A stretch of DNA of 64,000 nt, taken from the NCBI RefSeq assembly GCF_026162365.1, contig NZ_JAOANW010000008.1:186001-250000 (forward strand), read 5' to 3'. The position numbers were made by a program, and so were the translations under genes. Source of the DNA: Nitratireductor luteus. GTDB taxonomy: Bacteria; Pseudomonadota; Alphaproteobacteria; Rhizobiales; Rhizobiaceae. Under the pieces are notes generated by a model. The model ran no database searches. It was not told where the DNA came from and saw nothing but the letters and a program-made list of their open reading frames with translations. Shown in pieces: positions 1 through 9,346 of the stretch; positions within the stretch are counted from its first letter, which is position 1, and each line of letters opens with the position of its first letter.

Positions 1-824
1 AGGTCGATGAGTTGATAGGGGGCGGGATAATGGCGTTTCGGCGCACGCTTTTCGGCCTCCGACCGCATGCGGCTTGCGGCCATCCGGCGCGCGGGGGCAA
101 GGCCGAACGCTCTCGCCTTCCAGCCCGGCGTGCTCTGATCCAGGCTTCCGGAAACAGCGGCACGGACCGCATTTGCCACATGCCTTTCCTCGATCACCGC
201 ATCCACCAGACCCAGCGCCTTCGCTTTTCTGGCATGGACGTTCTTGCCGGTGAGCATCATCGTCATGGCCTCGACCGGGTCGATCAGCTCGGTCAGCCGG
301 TACGTGCCGCCGAGGCCGGGATGAAGCCCGAGGAGGATTTCAGGAAAGCCGAAGCTGGCGCCGCTTATCGCGAGTCGATAGCGGCAGGCCAGCGCGAGCT
401 CCAGCCCGCCGCCGAGACAATGGCCGTGAATGACGGCAACAGTCGGTATCTTCAGGCGCGCCAGCCGGTCGATCACCGCATGGGCCTGGCGCATGCGCGG
501 CTCGATCTGCCCGGCATCGTCGGCGCCCCGGAAATCGCGGATATCTGCGCCGGCCGCAAAGCCGCCGGGCTTGGCCGAGCGGATTACCAATCCACTGGCT
601 CCCGATCCCTCGATCTCGCCCAGCACCGTGTCCAACTCGCCGATCACGGCCTCGGACAATGTATTCGCGCTTTCCCCGGCACGGTCGAGAACAAGCCAAA
701 CGACCTCGTCCCCGTCCCTGGCATAGCGCCAGTGCTGCAGATTTCCGGCTCGCTGGCCGTCGGGCCCGAGTTCGCGGTTCCGCGGCTCGAGGACCTGCCA
801 GACGGGAGCTTTTGCCACCGGCAT
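1..824 (-). CDS. fadJ: Fatty-acid oxidation complex alpha subunit (FadJ/FadB-like), N-terminal part only
   Basis: About 274 codons run off the left edge of the window, so the C-terminal hydroxyacyl-CoA dehydrogenase half is not visible. The translated part is an enoyl-CoA hydratase/isomerase (crotonase) domain: the oxyanion-hole segment GGFAAGADIRDF, then HGHCLGGGLELALACRYRLA and FGFPEILLGLHPGLGGTYRL, which carry the two glutamates expected for hydratase activity. The family hydrates trans-2-enoyl-CoA and then oxidises 3-hydroxyacyl-CoA with NAD in beta-oxidation. The ATG at 824 overlaps the stop codon of the upstream thiolase as TGATG, so the two genes are an operon and probably translationally coupled. 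That the rest of the gene is a fused dehydrogenase is inferred from this fadI-fadJ-like order; a stand-alone hydratase cannot be excluded. Confidence 0.88.
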   Translation of the reverse strand, partial: MPVAKAPVWQVLEPRNRELGPDGQRAGNLQHWRYARDGDEVVWLVLDRAGESANTLSEAVIGELDTVLGEIEGSGASGLVIRSAKPGGFAAGADIRDFRGADDAGQIEPRMRQAHAVIDRLARLKIPTVAVIHGHCLGGGLELALACRYRLAISGASFGFPEILLGLHPGLGGTYRLTELIDPVEAMTMMLTGKNVHARKAKALGLVDAVIEERHVANAVRAAVSGSLDQSTPGWKARAFGLAPARRMAASRMRSEAEKRAPKRHYPAPYQLID

Positions 825-2218
825 CAGACCACCTCCAGAAGCATTGCGCCGCCCTGCCCTCCACCGATGCATTCGGTGGCGAGACCGCGGTTGAGACTCA
901 ATCTGCGCATCGCATTCACCAGATGCAGAACGATGCGATTTCCACTTGTGCCGACGGGATGGCCGAGGCTTATCGCCCCGCCGTCGACGTTGAGCCGATC
1001 GCGCGGGACCCGGCCGAAGGGCTCGTCCAATCCGAGCACCCTCCTGCAATATTCTTCATCCTCCCACGCGGCCCGACAGGCCAGAACCTGGGCGGCGAAG
1101 GCTTCGTTGAGTTCCCACAGATCGACATCTTCGCGCGCAAGCCCCTGCCGCTCGAGAAGCGCAACGGAGCAGATCGTCGGTCCCAGTCCCATGATCGACG
1201 GGTCGAGGGCGGACCACTCGCTGTCGACGATGCGCGCCAGCGGCTTCAGTCCGTGCTTTTTAACCGCCTCCTCCGACGCCAGTACCATCCAGCTTGCGCC
1301 GTCGGTGATCTGTGAAGAGTTGCCGGGGGTGACCTCCCCGTAGGGCTTTTCGAAAACCGGCTTGAGCTTGGCAAGCTTCTCCATGGTCGTGTCCGGGCGC
1401 ACGCCGTCGTCATGGTCGTAGAGCGCGCCGTCGCGTGCAACCACTGGAATAAGTTCGCCCTTGAGATGGCCTTCCGCATGTGCCCGCGCCAGCCTTTGAT
1501 GGCTCTCCAGCGCATAGGCATCTGCCGCCTCACGCGAGACGCCGAAGAGATGCCCGATGATTTCCGCTGTCTGCCCCATATTGAGCTCGGTGATCGGATC
1601 GGTCAGCCCGCGCTCCAATCCGATAACCGGCTTGACCATATCGGGTCTGAAGGCTGCCAGCGCCGAAGCGCGCTCCATGGCGCTCTTCGCAGAGGCAAAA
1701 CGGCCGAACCAGCCAGTAGCGGCCTGCGAAAGCACCAGCGGCGAATGCGACAGCGCCTCCGCGCCGCCGGCCAGGATGAGTTCAGCTTTGCCCGCCTCGA
1801 TAGTGCGGAAGGCGGTATCGATGGACTGCATGCCAGAGCCGCAATTGATCTGCACCGTGAACGCCGGCATCGCGGCGCCCATGCCCAGGCGCAGTGCGGC
1901 GACACGGGCTGGGTTCATCTCGTCGGCAATGACGTTCACGCACCCCAGAATGACGCTGTCGAAGCTTTCCGGTGCGAAAGGCTGCCGCGCCAGCAGCGGC
2001 CTGCCGCACTGCACGGCCAGATCCACCGGGGTAAAGGGGCCGGGCTTGCCGCGCGCCCGCAGGAAAGGTGTTCTTGCGCCGTCGATCACATATACGGCCT
2101 TCGTTCCTCCGTCCTGCCTGCGCACCTGCGCCTGCCGCGCAGCCACGCCGCGCGCTTGCGTCCGCCTGACGCCCGACCGTCTTACGGCGGGCTTTTCCGC
2201 GCTTGGTGTTTTCGCCAT
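824..2218 (-). CDS. fadI: Acetyl-CoA C-acyltransferase (thiolase, FadI-like)
   Basis: Thiolase-fold enzyme that cleaves 3-ketoacyl-CoA with CoA in the last step of beta-oxidation. The nucleophile cysteine lies in INCGSGMQSID. The catalytic histidine is in GGAISLGHPVGTSGNR, and the second catalytic cysteine is in ATECIGGGQGGAM near the C-terminus. The start chosen is the ATG at 2218 (MAKTPSAEK), which has a GGGGTGG tract upstream. A GTG at 2260 would add 14 residues but has no ribosome-binding site. The first 35 residues or so are Arg/Lys/Ala-rich before the core begins at AVYVIDGARTPF; this extension is unusual and may be disordered. The stop overlaps the start of the fadJ-like gene. Together they resemble the anaerobic-type fadIJ pair, but degradation of particular acyl chains cannot be read from the sequence. 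Confidence 0.92.
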   Translation of the reverse strand: MAKTPSAEKPAVRRSGVRRTQARGVAARQAQVRRQDGGTKAVYVIDGARTPFLRARGKPGPFTPVDLAVQCGRPLLARQPFAPESFDSVILGCVNVIADEMNPARVAALRLGMGAAMPAFTVQINCGSGMQSIDTAFRTIEAGKAELILAGGAEALSHSPLVLSQAATGWFGRFASAKSAMERASALAAFRPDMVKPVIGLERGLTDPITELNMGQTAEIIGHLFGVSREAADAYALESHQRLARAHAEGHLKGELIPVVARDGALYDHDDGVRPDTTMEKLAKLKPVFEKPYGEVTPGNSSQITDGASWMVLASEEAVKKHGLKPLARIVDSEWSALDPSIMGLGPTICSVALLERQGLAREDVDLWELNEAFAAQVLACRAAWEDEEYCRRVLGLDEPFGRVPRDRLNVDGGAISLGHPVGTSGNRIVLHLVNAMRRLSLNRGLATECIGGGQGGAMLLEVV

Positions 2219-2509
2219 TCGCATACCACCCCATGGATGCAATTTCGAACTGTTGGACACGTCAGGGAAGATAGAAGTTTTCGCTCACCTTGCCCACCGC
2301 CTCCTTGGTTCCTATACCGACTGCCTTTCGGGTCCGGGGGCTTTCGCCAGACGGCTGCTGGCCCCTTTTCCAATGAATTTCATGACGTTCTCCGGCAACA
2401 GGTCTCCAAAATGCCTCAATGGGCCGGTTGTGCTGGCCTTGCATATTGAGCTACCTCTTGCTGGACAGGTCGCGTGAAGCCAATGCTTTCAACACATTTT
2501 GGTTGCGCA

Positions 2510-2537
2510 TTGGCGACGAGGGCCCGCTCGGCTATAG
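2510..2537 (+). promoter_or_regulatory. Candidate sigma-70 promoter of tamA-tamB
   Basis: TTGGCG (2510-2515), a 16-base spacer and CTATAG (2532-2537) resemble an alphaproteobacterial housekeeping promoter. Transcription would begin near 2544, about 34 bases before the proposed TTG start of tamA at 2578. The position also argues against translation from the ATG at 2419, which lies upstream of this promoter. Prediction only. Confidence 0.4.
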
Positions 2538-2577
2538 GTCCACCCCAGTTGTGCGCGTGTTCCGGGAGGCAAGTTCG

Positions 2578-4506
2578 TTGAGTAGTGGAAGAGCAGAGCG
2601 CGCAATCTCCAACGGCCTGCGTCTGCTGCTCGCAACGACCGCGCTTGCCATGGCCGCGCCTGCACCGGCATCGGCCCTGGAAATCTTCGGCCTCAAGCTT
2701 TTCGAGGGAAAGCGGGAAGCCGAAGCCGACGTGATCGGCACCCCGCATTTCTACTCGATGGATTTCATCGTCGAGAATGGGGACAGCGAAATCGAGCGCG
2801 CACTGAAAGCCGCTTCCAGCCTGTGGAACGATCGCGACAAACCCGCCTCCGGCAGTGGCGGGCTTATCGCCAAGGCCCGTGGCGACTACGGGCGCATCCT
2901 CGATGCGCTCTACGCGGAAGCCCGCTATGGCGGCACCATCAGCATCACGATCGGTGGACGGGAAGTCGCTAACCTGCCGCTTATCGACGACCTGCCCAGC
3001 CCATCGCAGATCACCGTCAGGGTCCAGCCGGGGCCGCTGTTCCGCTTCTCCGAAGCACGCATCGTGAACGCCGCGCCGCCGGCGGCTGACCCTGACGACT
3101 TCGTAGCGGCCCCGGCGGATGAAGGTTTTCGCGAGGGCGAGATCGCCGGCTCGCAGACCATCATCAAGGCCGGGCGGCTCTCGGTGGAGGCATGGCGGCA
3201 GCAAGGCTACGCCAAGGCCGAGATTGCAGAAAGCCGTGTCACCGCCGCCCATGCAAGCGACACGATCGCCGCCACGATAGAGCTCGCGCCAAGCCGCAGG
3301 GCCGTCTACGGACCGGTGGGCGTGCAGGGCACCGAACGCATGAACAATGCGTTCGTGGCGTGGATGACAGGGCTTGAGCCAGGCGAGGAGTATGACCCCG
3401 ACGACCTTCGAAAGGCGCGCGAACGGCTCATCGAGCTGGGCGTTTTCCGCGCCGCCCGCATCGTTGAGGCGGACGAGATCGAAGCCGACGGCAGCCTGCC
3501 GCTGAACATCGTCGTGCAGGAACGCCTTGCCCGCCGCTTCGGCGTGGGCGGCTCGTTCTCGACGGTGGACGGGTTAGGCCTCGAGGCCTACTGGCTGCAC
3601 CGCAACCTGTTCGGCCGCGCCGAAAGCCTGCGCGTCGAAGGCAAGGTGGCGGGCATCGGCAAGAGCATAGATCCGCAGGACTTCACCTATCGCCTGGGCG
3701 CCACCTTCACCCGGCCCGGCGTCTACACGCCGCAAACCAACTTTGTCGCCTCGCTCTATGGCGACCGTGAAGTGCTCGAAACCTATACCCGCACGGGTGT
3801 GACCGCGGAGACGGGCTTCACCCACCGGTTCACCGACGAATTGTCCGGCCGCATCTTCGTCAATGGCGGCTTTGCCAAGTTCGAGGACGATTTCGGCACC
3901 CGCGAATTCGTCACGGCGGGTTTCCTGGGCGGTATCACCTATGACAGCCGCGACAACGCCGCCGACGCGACCGAGGGCATTTACGCCGAACTGAGAGTCG
4001 AGCCCTACTACGAATTCAACTACAGCAACGCCGCAACCCGGATCGTCGCGGAGGCTCGCACCTATCAATCGCTCGACGCCGACAACCGGCTGATCCTGGC
4101 CGGCCGCGCCAAGATCGGCACGCTGCTCCAGCCGCCGATCGCCGAGAGCCCGCCCGACAAACTCTTCTTCGCGGGCGGCGGCGGTTCGGTACGCGGCTTT
4201 GCCTACCGCAATATCGGTGTCGAAGCGCCCGGCGGCGTTTCCGGCGGACGCTCCCTCATTGAGCTTTCAGGTGAAATCCGCGCGCGCGTTACCCAGTCCA
4301 TCGGTGTCGTCGGCTTCATCGATGCCGGTTATGTCGGCGCGGAAGCCTTCCCCGATTTCTCGGAGGATCTGAAGATCGGCGTCGGGGCGGGACTTCGCTA
4401 CCAGACCGGCCTCGGCCCCATCAGGCTCGATGCCGCCGTCCCGCTCGATCGGGGTCCGGACGACCCGAGCGTCGCCTTCTATGTTGGAATAGGACAAGCG
4501 TTTTGA
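2578..4506 (+). CDS. tamA: Autotransporter assembly complex protein TamA (Omp85 family)
   Basis: Outer-membrane subunit of the translocation and assembly module, which works with TamB in envelope biogenesis. From the TTG at 2578 the protein has 642 residues. It begins with a signal peptide (hydrophobic LRLLLATTALAMAAPAPASA). Periplasmic POTRA repeats follow to about residue 320, and then a 16-strand-type beta-barrel domain with GGGGSVRGFAYRNIG and GAGLRYQTGLGPIRLDAAVP, typical Omp85 signatures. It ends in phenylalanine, as expected for a Bam substrate. The TTG start is preferred because GGGAGG at 2564-2569 sits 8 bases upstream and the signal peptide then begins at once. The open frame extends back to an ATG at 2419, but that would put 53 non-conserved residues before the signal peptide. 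The stop overlaps the tamB start. Confidence 0.93.
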   Translation: MSSGRAERAISNGLRLLLATTALAMAAPAPASALEIFGLKLFEGKREAEADVIGTPHFYSMDFIVENGDSEIERALKAASSLWNDRDKPASGSGGLIAKARGDYGRILDALYAEARYGGTISITIGGREVANLPLIDDLPSPSQITVRVQPGPLFRFSEARIVNAAPPAADPDDFVAAPADEGFREGEIAGSQTIIKAGRLSVEAWRQQGYAKAEIAESRVTAAHASDTIAATIELAPSRRAVYGPVGVQGTERMNNAFVAWMTGLEPGEEYDPDDLRKARERLIELGVFRAARIVEADEIEADGSLPLNIVVQERLARRFGVGGSFSTVDGLGLEAYWLHRNLFGRAESLRVEGKVAGIGKSIDPQDFTYRLGATFTRPGVYTPQTNFVASLYGDREVLETYTRTGVTAETGFTHRFTDELSGRIFVNGGFAKFEDDFGTREFVTAGFLGGITYDSRDNAADATEGIYAELRVEPYYEFNYSNAATRIVAEARTYQSLDADNRLILAGRAKIGTLLQPPIAESPPDKLFFAGGGGSVRGFAYRNIGVEAPGGVSGGRSLIELSGEIRARVTQSIGVVGFIDAGYVGAEAFPDFSEDLKIGVGAGLRYQTGLGPIRLDAAVPLDRGPDDPSVAFYVGIGQAF

Positions 4507-7500
4507 GACGGTTTCTGCTCGCTCTCTTGCTGATCCTGGCGGCTGCGCCCTCCCTGGCGCAGGACGCGGCCGAGGAGGCGTCGTTCTTCACTCAGCTCCT
4601 GGAGAACAGACTTTCCACGCCCAACCGACAGATCCGCATACGCGGCATCCAGGGGGCGTTGTCCTCGCAAGCGACGATAGACGAGATCACCATTGCCGAC
4701 CGGGAGGGCGTATGGCTGCGGATCAGCAATGCCCGCATCGACTGGAGCCGCTCGACCCTCCTCCTGCGCCAGCGGCTGGAAGTGCAAAGGCTTGCCGCAG
4801 AGGAAATCCAAGTGCTGCGCCGGCCGCTGCCCGACGAGAACCTTCCAGCCCCCGAAGCTGCGCCCCTGCAGGTGCCCGAGCTTCCTATCGCGGTCAATCT
4901 GGAGAACCTGGAGATCGAGCGGCTTGCTTTCGACCAAGATGTCTTCGGTCTCGAATCCGTACTCACCCTCCAGGGCAGCCTGGCAATCGCAAGCGGTTCG
5001 CTCGATACGTCACTGCGCGTCGTCCGGCTGGACGGGCCCGGCGGCCGCCTCGCCCTCGATGCGCAATATGCCAATGAAACGAAGCAACTTGATCTCGACG
5101 TCGCGCTGCGCGAGCCGGAAAACGGTGTTCTTGCGAACCTTCTCGACATTGAAGGCCGCCCCCCGCTTGCCCTGACCCTGGCTGGGTCCGGCCCCATCGA
5201 CCAGCTTGACCTCAACATGACGCTCGCCGCCGATGGTGCGCCGGTGCTGGAGGGTACGGGCCGGTTCCGCCAGCGCGCCGGAGGGCTTGGTTTCGACGTC
5301 GATGTCGGCGGCCCGATCGCGCGCATCGTGCCCGAGCGCTTTCGCGCCTTCTTCGGCGAGGACACCCGCCTCCAGGCCTCGGGCATGGCCAAGGAGGCCG
5401 GAGGCGTCCTGCTCGAAAACCTGACGCTTTCCAGCGCCGCCCTTACCCTGGAAGCGGCGGCGGAAACGGCCAGCGACGGCTTCCTGACCTCGCTTTCGAT
5501 CGATGCCGAAATCGGCGATGACGACGCTGAGGCCGTGCTGCTGCCGGTGGCCGGCGGCGAGACGTCGGTGCGTCGCGCCACGCTCTCCGCCACCTATGGC
5601 GAAGCCGGAAACCAGCGCTGGCAAGCCGTGCTGAACCTCGACGATCTCCAAACGGCGACATTTTCGGCGGAAACCGCGACGCTCGACATGAGCGGCATCG
5701 CCGAGAACCTCCAAACCCCGGCCGAGCGCCACGTCACCTATGAGATCGACGGTACGGTGGCCGGCATCACCGCCGAGCGCGCCGACATCGCCGAGGCCCT
5801 GGGCGATACGGTCCGCCTGGAAGCCAGCGGTGGCTGGACGGCGGGACGGCCATTCACGATCGCAGATGCCCGGCTTTCGGGAAACGACCTCGGAATATCG
5901 CTTGCCGGCGACGTGGCGGACTTCGCCTTTCACGGCGACATAGGCGTGGAAGTCGCCAGCATCGCCCCCTTCTCAGGCTTCGCCGGCCGCGCGCTTGCCG
6001 GCAGTCTCGACCTGCAGGCGACGGGCGAGCTCAGGCCGATCAGCGGCGCCTTCAACCTGGTGCTCGACGGCGTCGGCGAGGATCTTCGTCTCGGCATCGA
6101 GCAGATCGCGCCCTTGCTTGAAGGCGAAACGCGCATCTCGGGACGTATCGCCCGCGGTCCCGAAGGTATCCTGGCTGACGGCTTCACCATCGCCAACGAC
6201 CAGTTGACGCTGCGCGCCGACGGGACCTATGCCAGCGATGCGGCCGATTTCAGGCTCAACGGCGGCCTTGCCGATCTCTCGCTGATCGACGAGCGGATCT
6301 CGGGGCGGCTCCTGGTCGAGGGCAGCGCCGTGGGCGGAGCCGAGGGCCTGAGCCTCAATCTGGTTTCCCGCATCGAGGAAGGCAGCCTGCTCGGCAAGCC
6401 CCTTACCGACGCAAGCCTGGTATTCGACGGGATGCGCCGGGACAGCTCGCTTGCCGGGCGGCTGACAGGCGATGCCTTCCTCGATGGCGCACGCGTCGAT
6501 CTGCAGACCGACATCGTGCTCGCCTCCGGCGAAAAACGTCTGAACGACATCGATTTTCAGGCCGGAGGCACCCGGCTGCGCGGCGACATCGCGCAGGATC
6601 GGGAAGGCATGCTGACGGGCGAACTCAACCTCGACGCCCCCGATATATCGACCGCCGCAGCCCTCGCTCTCGTGGAGGCGACCGGCTCGGCAAATGCGCG
6701 CATCACCTTGCAGCCGCGCGGCGAGAGCCAGCATGCGACGATAAACGGGACGATCCGCGATCTCGAAAGCGACCGGCTGTCCGTGGGGATGGCCGACATA
6801 GAGGCCGAAATCGGCAACCTTTTCGGCGTGCCGCGGGTGGAAGGCACCCTCCACGCCGAAGACCTTACGGCAGCAGGCGTGGATGTGGCCGTGCTGGATG
6901 CCACCGCTGATACCCAGGCCAGCCAGACCGAGTTCGACCTTAACGCCCGCCTCGCCCATGGCACACAGATCGACATCGCCGGACTTCTGGCGCCGCAGGA
7001 TGGCGGCTACAGACTCCGGCTGGACCAGGCGCAGGTGCAGGAAGGGGGCGTTGCCGCGCGGCTTCTGGAACCGGCGACGCTGCTCGTCCAGGGCACCGAT
7101 ATCACCTTCGACGAAATCCGGCTCGATATTGCGGGCGGAACCGTGACCGCGCGCGGAGAAGCTGCCGACACGCTCGACATCGCGGTCTCCCTGGACAGCG
7201 TGCCGCTTTCCATCGCAAACGCCATACGTCCCGACCTGGCCCTCGGCGGCACCGTCAGCGGGACCGCCGAGATCGGCGGCAGCCGGGATGCGCCGCAGAT
7301 ATCTTTCGACGTGACAGGCACCGGCATCGTGGCCGAGGCTCTGCGGGAGGCGGGCGTGGCTTCCCTAAACGTGGATGCGCAGGGCCGAACGGCCGACAAA
7401 ACGCTCTCGCTTCGTGCGGATGTGAACAGCCCCGGCGGCCTTTCTGCCAGCATGGAAGGCAGCGTGCCGCTGGATCAAGACCGTCAGCTCGCGCTCGACG

Positions 7501-9104
7501 TTACACTGCAAGCTTTTCCCCTGTCCCTGCTGAACCGGCGGATGCCGGACCTGGATCTGTCGGGAACGCTGACCGGCAATGCCGCCATCACAGGGACGCT
7601 GGCCGATCCGCGTGCCCGGTTCAGCCTCAATGCCTCGGGCCTCAGCGCCCAGCCCCTGCGTGAGTACGGCGCGGGGCCGATCGAGCTCAGCGCGAATGGG
7701 AGCTTTGCCGAGCGGACCGTGACGCTGAGCGCTCTCGAGGCGTCCGGACCCTCCGGGCTTTCCGTGTCAGCCAGCGGCCGCGTACCGCTTGGCGGCGGCG
7801 GCCTTGCCGTCGACCTGCGCGGCAGCGTGCCGCTCGCGCTGGGTAACCGTCTCCTGGCCGACCGCGGCACCCAGCTTGCCGGGACGCTGCTTGCCGACAT
7901 CAGGATTGGGGGCAGCCTTGAAAATCCATCGCTAAGCGGCTCGATCTCGACCCGGGATGGCGCCGCCGTCGACCCCATGACCAATCTGCGTCTCAACGAC
8001 ATCACGCTGGATGCTGCGTTGCAGGGCGACACCGTCACCATCCGCTCCGCCACGGCTGCTCTCGCCGCCGGCGGCACCGTCGCCCTTTCCGGCACGATCT
8101 CGACCAGCGCGGCTGCAGGGTTTCCCGCAGACCTTACCATAAGGCTCGATGAAGCCCGATATGCCGATGGCGACATGGTCACCGCGACAATGAGTGGCGC
8201 GCTGGCGCTCAGGGGCCCGCTTACGCGTGATCCCCTGCTTTCGGGTGATCTGGCCGTCGACCGTGCTGAAATCCTGGTGCCCGACCGACTGGGAGGTGGC
8301 GCAGAGCACATCGATGTCCGCCACATCTCGCCGCCGCCGGACGTGGCCGCAACGCTGCGGCGCGCCCGTGCCGATGACGGAACACCGGTGCCCGGCGGAC
8401 GGCCAAGCGTCCTGCGCCTGGATGTCCGGGTCGACGCGCCGGCGCGAATCTTCGTTCGCGGGCGCGGTCTCGACGCCGAACTCGGCGGCTCTGTCCGGCT
8501 GACCGGTCCCGTCACTTCCATCCAGCCCATCGGCGGCTTCCGGCTGATACGCGGACGCCTTTCCATTCTCGGCCAGCGCATCGTTTTCGACGAGGGAACG
8601 GTGACGCTGGTGGGCGATCTCGACCCCTATCTCAACTTTGTCGCACGTTCGACCAGCGGCGACATCACGGTCTTCATCACCGTGGCGGGACGCGTGTCGG
8701 ATCTCGACATCAGCTTCTCCTCGCAGCCCGAACTTCCCGAGGACGAGGTGCTGGCGCAGTTGATCTTCAAGCGCGGCATCGGCGAACTGTCGCCTCTGCA
8801 ACTGGCCCAGCTGGCCGCAGCGGCAGCCGAACTGGCGGGCGGCGCAAACACCTCGCTCATCGGCTCGCTACGCGACGCCACAGGTCTTGACGACCTTGAC
8901 GTGGTCACCGACAGCGAGGGCAACGCGGCCGTACGCGCCGGCCGCTATATCCAGGAAAACATCTATCTTGGCGTGGAGGCCGGGGCGAAGGGAACCACCC
9001 GCGGCACCATCAATCTCGACATCACCGAGAACCTGAAAGCCCGCGGTTCCGTCGGCTCCGATGGCGATTCAAGCCTCGGCCTCTTTTACGAGAAAGACTA
9101 CTGA
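4503..9104 (+). CDS. tamB: Translocation and assembly module subunit TamB
   Basis: A 1533-residue inner-membrane-anchored, periplasm-spanning protein of the AsmA-like/TamB superfamily, a partner of TamA and a candidate phospholipid conduit. The N-terminus is a signal anchor (RRFLLALLLILAAAPSLAQ). It is followed by about 1100 residues of repeating amphipathic beta-strand sequence, with many DxxLxG and xSGxAxxxGG-like turns. The C-terminal TamB domain (DUF490) includes ELPEDEVLAQLIFKRGIGEL and ends in an aromatic residue (YEKDY). The start is TTG at 4503, overlapping the tamA stop as TTGA, with AGGACA upstream; this means co-transcription and probable translational coupling. Length and gene order match tamAB in other Proteobacteria. 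Confidence 0.94.
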   Translation: MRRFLLALLLILAAAPSLAQDAAEEASFFTQLLENRLSTPNRQIRIRGIQGALSSQATIDEITIADREGVWLRISNARIDWSRSTLLLRQRLEVQRLAAEEIQVLRRPLPDENLPAPEAAPLQVPELPIAVNLENLEIERLAFDQDVFGLESVLTLQGSLAIASGSLDTSLRVVRLDGPGGRLALDAQYANETKQLDLDVALREPENGVLANLLDIEGRPPLALTLAGSGPIDQLDLNMTLAADGAPVLEGTGRFRQRAGGLGFDVDVGGPIARIVPERFRAFFGEDTRLQASGMAKEAGGVLLENLTLSSAALTLEAAAETASDGFLTSLSIDAEIGDDDAEAVLLPVAGGETSVRRATLSATYGEAGNQRWQAVLNLDDLQTATFSAETATLDMSGIAENLQTPAERHVTYEIDGTVAGITAERADIAEALGDTVRLEASGGWTAGRPFTIADARLSGNDLGISLAGDVADFAFHGDIGVEVASIAPFSGFAGRALAGSLDLQATGELRPISGAFNLVLDGVGEDLRLGIEQIAPLLEGETRISGRIARGPEGILADGFTIANDQLTLRADGTYASDAADFRLNGGLADLSLIDERISGRLLVEGSAVGGAEGLSLNLVSRIEEGSLLGKPLTDASLVFDGMRRDSSLAGRLTGDAFLDGARVDLQTDIVLASGEKRLNDIDFQAGGTRLRGDIAQDREGMLTGELNLDAPDISTAAALALVEATGSANARITLQPRGESQHATINGTIRDLESDRLSVGMADIEAEIGNLFGVPRVEGTLHAEDLTAAGVDVAVLDATADTQASQTEFDLNARLAHGTQIDIAGLLAPQDGGYRLRLDQAQVQEGGVAARLLEPATLLVQGTDITFDEIRLDIAGGTVTARGEAADTLDIAVSLDSVPLSIANAIRPDLALGGTVSGTAEIGGSRDAPQISFDVTGTGIVAEALREAGVASLNVDAQGRTADKTLSLRADVNSPGGLSASMEGSVPLDQDRQLALDVTLQAFPLSLLNRRMPDLDLSGTLTGNAAITGTLADPRARFSLNASGLSAQPLREYGAGPIELSANGSFAERTVTLSALEASGPSGLSVSASGRVPLGGGGLAVDLRGSVPLALGNRLLADRGTQLAGTLLADIRIGGSLENPSLSGSISTRDGAAVDPMTNLRLNDITLDAALQGDTVTIRSATAALAAGGTVALSGTISTSAAAGFPADLTIRLDEARYADGDMVTATMSGALALRGPLTRDPLLSGDLAVDRAEILVPDRLGGGAEHIDVRHISPPPDVAATLRRARADDGTPVPGGRPSVLRLDVRVDAPARIFVRGRGLDAELGGSVRLTGPVTSIQPIGGFRLIRGRLSILGQRIVFDEGTVTLVGDLDPYLNFVARSTSGDITVFITVAGRVSDLDISFSSQPELPEDEVLAQLIFKRGIGELSPLQLAQLAAAAAELAGGANTSLIGSLRDATGLDDLDVVTDSEGNAAVRAGRYIQENIYLGVEAGAKGTTRGTINLDITENLKARGSVGSDGDSSLGLFYEKDY

Positions 9105-9282
9105 CGCGCCAAGAGAAGTCGGCGCCCAAAAAGAAGCCGGCTCAAAAAGCCGGCAAACGGCACGCAGTGTGGGGCTTGGGGCGGGGGGGCGCGTGCCGTT
9201 GAAACATCAATCGCCAACCCGGCTGGAAGTTCCGCCCACTCCTGAGAAAATTATAAGAAAAGTGGATGAATGGCTCCGGCGT

Positions 9283-9308
9283 GGAACGGCCCGCGGCCTT
9301 TTGCCGTT
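9283..9308 (+). promoter_or_regulatory. Candidate EcfG (general stress response) promoter
   Basis: GGAAC at 9283-9287 is followed after 17 bases by CGTT at 9305-9308. This matches the published consensus for the alphaproteobacterial sigma factor EcfG (GGAAC-N16/17-CGTT). Initiation near 9315 would give a leader of about 30 bases before the ATG at 9347. A second match of the same type is at 53851-53875 on the minus strand. Confidence 0.6.
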
Positions 9309-9346
9309 GATACAGGGATATCCGACACAAACCGGGAGGAGTGGGT

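Noticed and set aside
12-1343. Long plus-strand open frame (443 codons) across the fadJ/thiolase pair
   Set aside because: It is antisense to two genes with complete catalytic motifs; long shadow frames are common in DNA of this GC content and its sequence has no recognisable domain.
9136-9154. Stem GCCGGCT-CAAAA-AGCCGGC as the tamB terminator
   Set aside because: The hairpin is real, but on the plus strand no T-run follows (AAACGG); only the minus strand has a T-rich tail, and no minus-strand gene ends there.
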